Assembly: GCA_903884535.1 (NCBI GenBank)
Contig: CAISEZ010000049.1
Location: 1-61,685, forward strand
Direction of reading: 5' to 3'
DNA length: 61,685 bases
Source of the DNA: an uncultured Verrucomicrobia subdivision 3 bacterium
Lineage (GTDB): Bacteria > Verrucomicrobiota > Verrucomicrobiia > Limisphaerales > UBA11358
In this document: positions 58,381 through 61,685 of the stretch, piece after piece
Position numbering within the stretch: the first letter of the stretch is position 1
Layout of the letters: every line of letters begins with the position of its first letter
Position numbers and translations under genes: made by a program
The notes under the pieces: model-generated
What the model saw: the letters and a program-made list of their open reading frames with translations, nothing else
The model's database searches: none
What the model was told of the DNA's origin: nothing

Positions 58381-58549
58381 AGTATCAATGTTTATCACAG
58401 GGTATCTGTCTTTATTACCTGGTATCCAACTTTATTATCCGGATACAACAGCCTGTATCCGGATAATAAAGTTGGATACTGAAATCTAAGTTAACCCGTT
58501 GATATTCAAGGCGGGTAAAAATGGCGCACGAATAAAAAAGTTAGATACT
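58381..58549. repeat. 20-bp iterons, three direct and two inverted
   Basis: Three tandem 20-bp units start at 58381, 58401 and 58421 and share GTATC-N4-TTTATTA (for example GGTATCCAACTTTATTATCC). Inverted copies lie at 58461-58480 and 58530-58549 (GAATAAAAAAGTTAGATACT). This is a regular binding-site array in a gene-free segment between hipBA and the IS remnant. Apart from this array, 58147-58540 shows nothing. Confidence 0.7.
58423..58478. repeat. Perfect 25-bp inverted repeat
   Basis: 58423-58447 and 58454-58478 are exact reverse complements (arms start TATCCAACTTTATTATCC), separated by 6 nt; a G-C pair extends the stem. It contains two of the iterons. It could extrude as a cruciform or be a recombinase/replication-initiator site; there is no T-run for termination. 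Confidence 0.88.
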
Positions 58550-59272
58550 GACGGCAATATCTGTTGCTCTTGAGGGGTTCACTTTTCTGGACCACTGATA
58601 TGTTAGTCCGAGCACCATAACCATGGCCTCGTCACCTTGGACCACGTTTTCAAATTCCTGGCTGTCATGCACGTTAGCTGCCGTCAGCGTCACCTGCCGG
58701 ATCAGCGTGTGCGTTTCGTCCACCGCGACATGCGCCTTATAACCGTAATGAGGCTGGCCTTTTTTTACTGTATAGCCTGCCTCACCATCACCGCAGGTTT
58801 GATCGTGCTTCGCCGGCGCGCGGCGCGCGGCTTGCAACAACGTCGCATCCACCAGCGTGCAGGTTTTCAAGATCAAGCCCTTGGCTTGCAGTTGCTGATT
58901 GACCAGCGCCAGCAGGTTTTCATGCAACCCATGTTCGCGCAACCGCTGGCGGAAACGCCCCAGGGTGGTTTCATCCGGCACGGCGTCCTACAAATCCAGA
59001 CCGACAAAGCGCCGCCAGCTCAAACGGTCGCTCACCAACTCCTCGCACTGCGGATCGGACAGCCCATAGCAGTGCTGGAGCAGACTCATCTTGAAAAGCA
59101 CCAGCGGCGCGCAGGGCGGACGTCCCGTCTTCGCCGGATACATGGCTTGCAAGGCCTTTTCCAAGGGTTGTCACGCCAGCGTCCGGTCAAGCCGTTCCAA
59201 GAAATCATTCGTGGGCGTGGCGATCATCATATCGTCCAAAAGGCCAAGTTGGGGATTACTCGTCGTTTGCAT
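58541..59272 (-). pseudogene. Decayed IS5-type transposase
   Basis: The reading begins at the ATG at 59272 (MQTTSNPQLGLLDDMM) and follows an IS5/IS1031-type transposase: KTGRPPCAPLVLFKMSLLQH, DETTLGRFRQRLREH (first Asp region), LVDATLLQAARRAP and YGYKAHVAVDETHTLI. Two in-frame stops interrupt it: a TGA where a Trp is expected near 59170 and a TAG near 58990. Homology ends near 58620, after VVQGDEA, so the C-terminal DDE part is missing. Inactive copy. Confidence 0.85.
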
Positions 59273-59490
59273 ATCTGTCGGACGTTTTATTCAAAAAACA
59301 AGTTTCAGGACTTTTGCAGAGATTCCAAATTATCAACTTGATTGTGCCGGGCTGAACGGTAGGTTGAGTTTTAGCCAGATAAAGAAACATTGGGCCGAAA
59401 CTTTTTTTGCGATTTTATATGGTAAGTTGTTTAAGCCGGCGGCAACTATTTTCATTTCCTAGTTGGTTAGGAAGACGGTGCTATTCGGGC

Positions 59491-61539
59491 ATGTCCTCAA
59501 TACTTTTTCACGCGATCGCCGGCATTGTTTTGGTGGCGTTGTCTTCGGTGTCCGCGCAGGAGGCGGCAACCTCAGTCAAATCTGTGCGGGGATTGACCTC
59601 GACGCAGGCTGCAGAACGAAAAATCATTGAAATTGAGGCGACGGTGACGTATGCGATGCTGCCGAGTGGTTTTTTTATCCACGACCAAACTGAAGGCGTT
59701 TATGTCAGTATCCCAACGCTGATACAGTCCAACATGGTTCTACATGCGGGCGACCAAGTTCGTCTCAAAGCCATGACTGATCCGGGAGAATACTTTCCAA
59801 GGTTGCTTTGCCTGTCGTTGACCAACGAAGGCAGCGTGGAGCTGCCCCAGGCTACGCCGGTGACACCGGAGAATCTTTTTTCGCCTGATTTGGATTGTCA
59901 ATGGGTCAAAGTGACCGGGGACATCATCAGTGCCGAAATGGACCCCATAGACCAATTGGTAATGACGCTTGAACTTTACGGCTGGACGTTCAAGGTGGTT
60001 TTGCAAGCGAGTGAAGCTAATGTCCGCGACGTGCAGGCACTCATGATGCGGCAAGTCACTTTTGAAGGAGTAGCAGCCACGGTGTTCAACCAACAACGAC
60101 AGACGACCGGCCGTTTTTTTTATGTGCCGTCGCTGAAATTCATCCACGCCATGGATGAACATCAGGGGACAAACGCTCCAATAGCTTTGGCTGTGGCCGA
60201 CTTGTTGCGTTCCGACACCGCTTCTGCGAGCATGGTGCGCGTGGGTGGCACCGTCACCTATGTCGCCAAGAACGAACTGTGCTTGCGCGGCGAAGGTGGC
60301 AGTCTGCGAGTGCTGTTGGCTGGCGGCAAGACCAACCAGTTGGGTGATTATGTGGAAGTGATAGGCTATGCCACGATTGCCCCGTTCCGTCCTGTGGTGC
60401 GTGCCCGCGAAGTGATTACGTTGCGTTCCGGAGTGCCGCCAGAACCCGTTGACATGGTGACGGCGATGACCAATCTGCCCAACTTGCAGGCGGAACTGGT
60501 TAAAGTGGCCAATGCCGTGTATCTGGGCGCTCAGGAAACCCCGGAGGGAATGGTGATGCATTGTCAGGTGCAGAATCATTTTTTTGAGGCGATACTGCCG
60601 AAACCTTTTTCATTGCCTGTCACTCTCCTGCCCGGATGCGCCATCAATATTGTCGGCACTTGTGAACTCACCACTTCGCACGCTGTAGCCCTCCCGACAA
60701 GGGTGGATGGTTTTCGCCTTCATCTCATCAGTCCACGCGATTTAATGATCGTAAGCCGTCCTTCCTGGTGGACGCCAAAACGATCATTGACCGTGCTGGT
60801 GGTTGCGGCTGGCTTGGGAATTCTGGGCATGGGCTGGATTTGGAGCTTGCGCCGGCAGGTGATCGCCCAGACTAAAATCATCGGCGGCCAAATCCAACGT
60901 GAAGCCACCTTGCAGGAGCGACAACGAATCGCCCGGGAGTTGCATGATAGCATTGAGCAAGAGATGGGCGGTGTCGCCATCCAAATCAGTAATGCCCGCC
61001 GCAGATTGAGTCAGGATCCCACGCAAGCCGATTCGGCGCTCACGCTTGCCCAAGAAATGATCAGGCATTGTCGTGAGGAAGCGCGCACTTCCATTCGGGA
61101 TTTGCGCAGCGTCGCACTGGAACAAGGCGGATTGCCCCGGGCGATCCAAGAATTGCTAACCCCAGCCGCGAGCGAGGCGAATATCAAGCTGACCCTCAGC
61201 GAGCAGGGTTCAGTCGCCCGACTCGATGCGCGGCTCGAAAGCGATCTGTTCCGGGTGGCGCAGGAAGCCGTCACCAACGCCATTCATCATGCGGCACCCA
61301 GCAAGATTGAGATCACCTTGGACTACGCGCCGGATTTCGTGACCCTGACGGTTCAAGATGACGGGTGTGGTTTTGAAGCATCCAGCGCGCCGCCGCGCGG
61401 GCACTTCGGTCTTCTGGGAATGCAGGAGCGGGCGAATCAGCAGCAAGCCCGGTTGGTCGTTGAAAGCCGTCCAGGAGCCGGCACAAAAGTCAGCATTAAA
61501 ACACCAACCATATTGGCGATTAACAGTGTTCTGAAATAA
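59491..61539 (+). CDS. NarL-type sensor histidine kinase with exported sensor part
   Basis: A 682-residue kinase; start at MSSILFHAIAGIVLVAL (59491), a signal peptide. Residues 30-440 are extracytoplasmic and contain repeated OB-like segments (VEIEATVTYAML-type strands, VRVGGTVTYVAKNELCLRG). A transmembrane helix follows (LTVLVVAAGLGILGMGWIW), then HisKA_3 with RQRIARELHDSIEQEMGG (phospho-His) and a HATPase with FRVAQEAVTNAIHHA, VQDDGCGF and GHFGLLGMQERA. A NarL-type regulator would be expected downstream, outside the window. Confidence 0.9.
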   Translation: MSSILFHAIAGIVLVALSSVSAQEAATSVKSVRGLTSTQAAERKIIEIEATVTYAMLPSGFFIHDQTEGVYVSIPTLIQSNMVLHAGDQVRLKAMTDPGEYFPRLLCLSLTNEGSVELPQATPVTPENLFSPDLDCQWVKVTGDIISAEMDPIDQLVMTLELYGWTFKVVLQASEANVRDVQALMMRQVTFEGVAATVFNQQRQTTGRFFYVPSLKFIHAMDEHQGTNAPIALAVADLLRSDTASASMVRVGGTVTYVAKNELCLRGEGGSLRVLLAGGKTNQLGDYVEVIGYATIAPFRPVVRAREVITLRSGVPPEPVDMVTAMTNLPNLQAELVKVANAVYLGAQETPEGMVMHCQVQNHFFEAILPKPFSLPVTLLPGCAINIVGTCELTTSHAVALPTRVDGFRLHLISPRDLMIVSRPSWWTPKRSLTVLVVAAGLGILGMGWIWSLRRQVIAQTKIIGGQIQREATLQERQRIARELHDSIEQEMGGVAIQISNARRRLSQDPTQADSALTLAQEMIRHCREEARTSIRDLRSVALEQGGLPRAIQELLTPAASEANIKLTLSEQGSVARLDARLESDLFRVAQEAVTNAIHHAAPSKIEITLDYAPDFVTLTVQDDGCGFEASSAPPRGHFGLLGMQERANQQQARLVVESRPGAGTKVSIKTPTILAINSVLK

Positions 61540-61685
61540 TTTTGATTCACTGCCAACCAATAGCGATTGAATCCGGCGCAATTTTGCGCGAAATCACCTG
61601 AAAAGCGAATGCGAAAATGAAAAGGCGGTTTAAGAATGCGAGGTTGTGGCGCGGTGGCTGTCCCACAGGATCAGCCAAAGCCCGG
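61540..61685. other. Window end, no gene seen
   Basis: The last 146 bases follow the kinase stop. I find no start codon with a long frame, no hairpin with T-run and no repeat; the next gene probably begins beyond the window. Confidence 0.4.

Overview
The window looks like a chromosomal contig from a Verrucomicrobiota bacterium, probably of the Pedosphaera/Limisphaerales type. I infer this from high GC, many prepilin-like proteins with verrucomicrobial-style tails, squalene/hopanoid-associated genes, a complete type II secretion operon, Thr-Asn-rich periplasmic linkers, and short heptamer-repeat hairpins scattered between and inside genes. No rRNA, tRNA or CRISPR array is visible, and no database search was possible, so taxonomy and family names rest on motif recognition.

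Layout. Positions 1-4.9 kb form an integrated element: unknown accessory genes, a GC-rich gene-free stretch with strong hairpins, and a tyrosine recombinase translationally coupled to an AbrB/PIN toxin-antitoxin pair. From 4.9 to 16.6 kb lies a membrane cluster: ABC-2 permease, three SPFH (HflK/HflC-type) proteins interrupted by a BrnT/BrnA pair, a His-rich P1B metal ATPase, then an ABC ATPase, permease and TPR protein. From 16.7 to 23.8 kb come rimO (enlarged by in-frame repeat DNA), a membrane-anchored serpin, an exonuclease-like protein, and a nucleoside phosphorylase whose 5' end is present three times, with hicBA and a pseudopilin gene lying between the copies. From 29.0 down to 23.8 kb (minus strand) a tight operon joins a histidine kinase, an NtrC-type regulator, a small membrane protein, HpnD, HpnK and an EamA protein; coaC, gmk and yicC lie upstream of it.

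At 31.2-32.9 kb two paralogous pilin genes each have a sigma-54-like promoter followed by a conserved leader hairpin. From 33.0 to 43.5 kb come a second ABC/permease/TPR triad, hisB, a GH29 glycosidase, rluD, lspA and several housekeeping genes. From 55.8 down to 43.7 kb (minus strand) an eleven-gene operon encodes a type II secretion system in the order E-F-G-H-I-J-K-L-M-C-D. The right end holds a HipA/HipB module with a palindromic operator, a gene-free segment with 20-bp iterons and a 25-bp inverted repeat, a decayed IS5-type transposase and a NarL-type sensor kinase.

Three signals seem least explained by known annotation: the shared promoter-plus-leader architecture of the twin pilins; the heptamer-repeat hairpins that have entered or extended coding sequences (rimO, gmk, coaC); and the serial 5'-end copies of the phosphorylase gene that bracket cargo genes. 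The SPFH/P-type ATPase/ABC cluster with matching His-rich termini is a plausible uncharacterised membrane metal-handling system.
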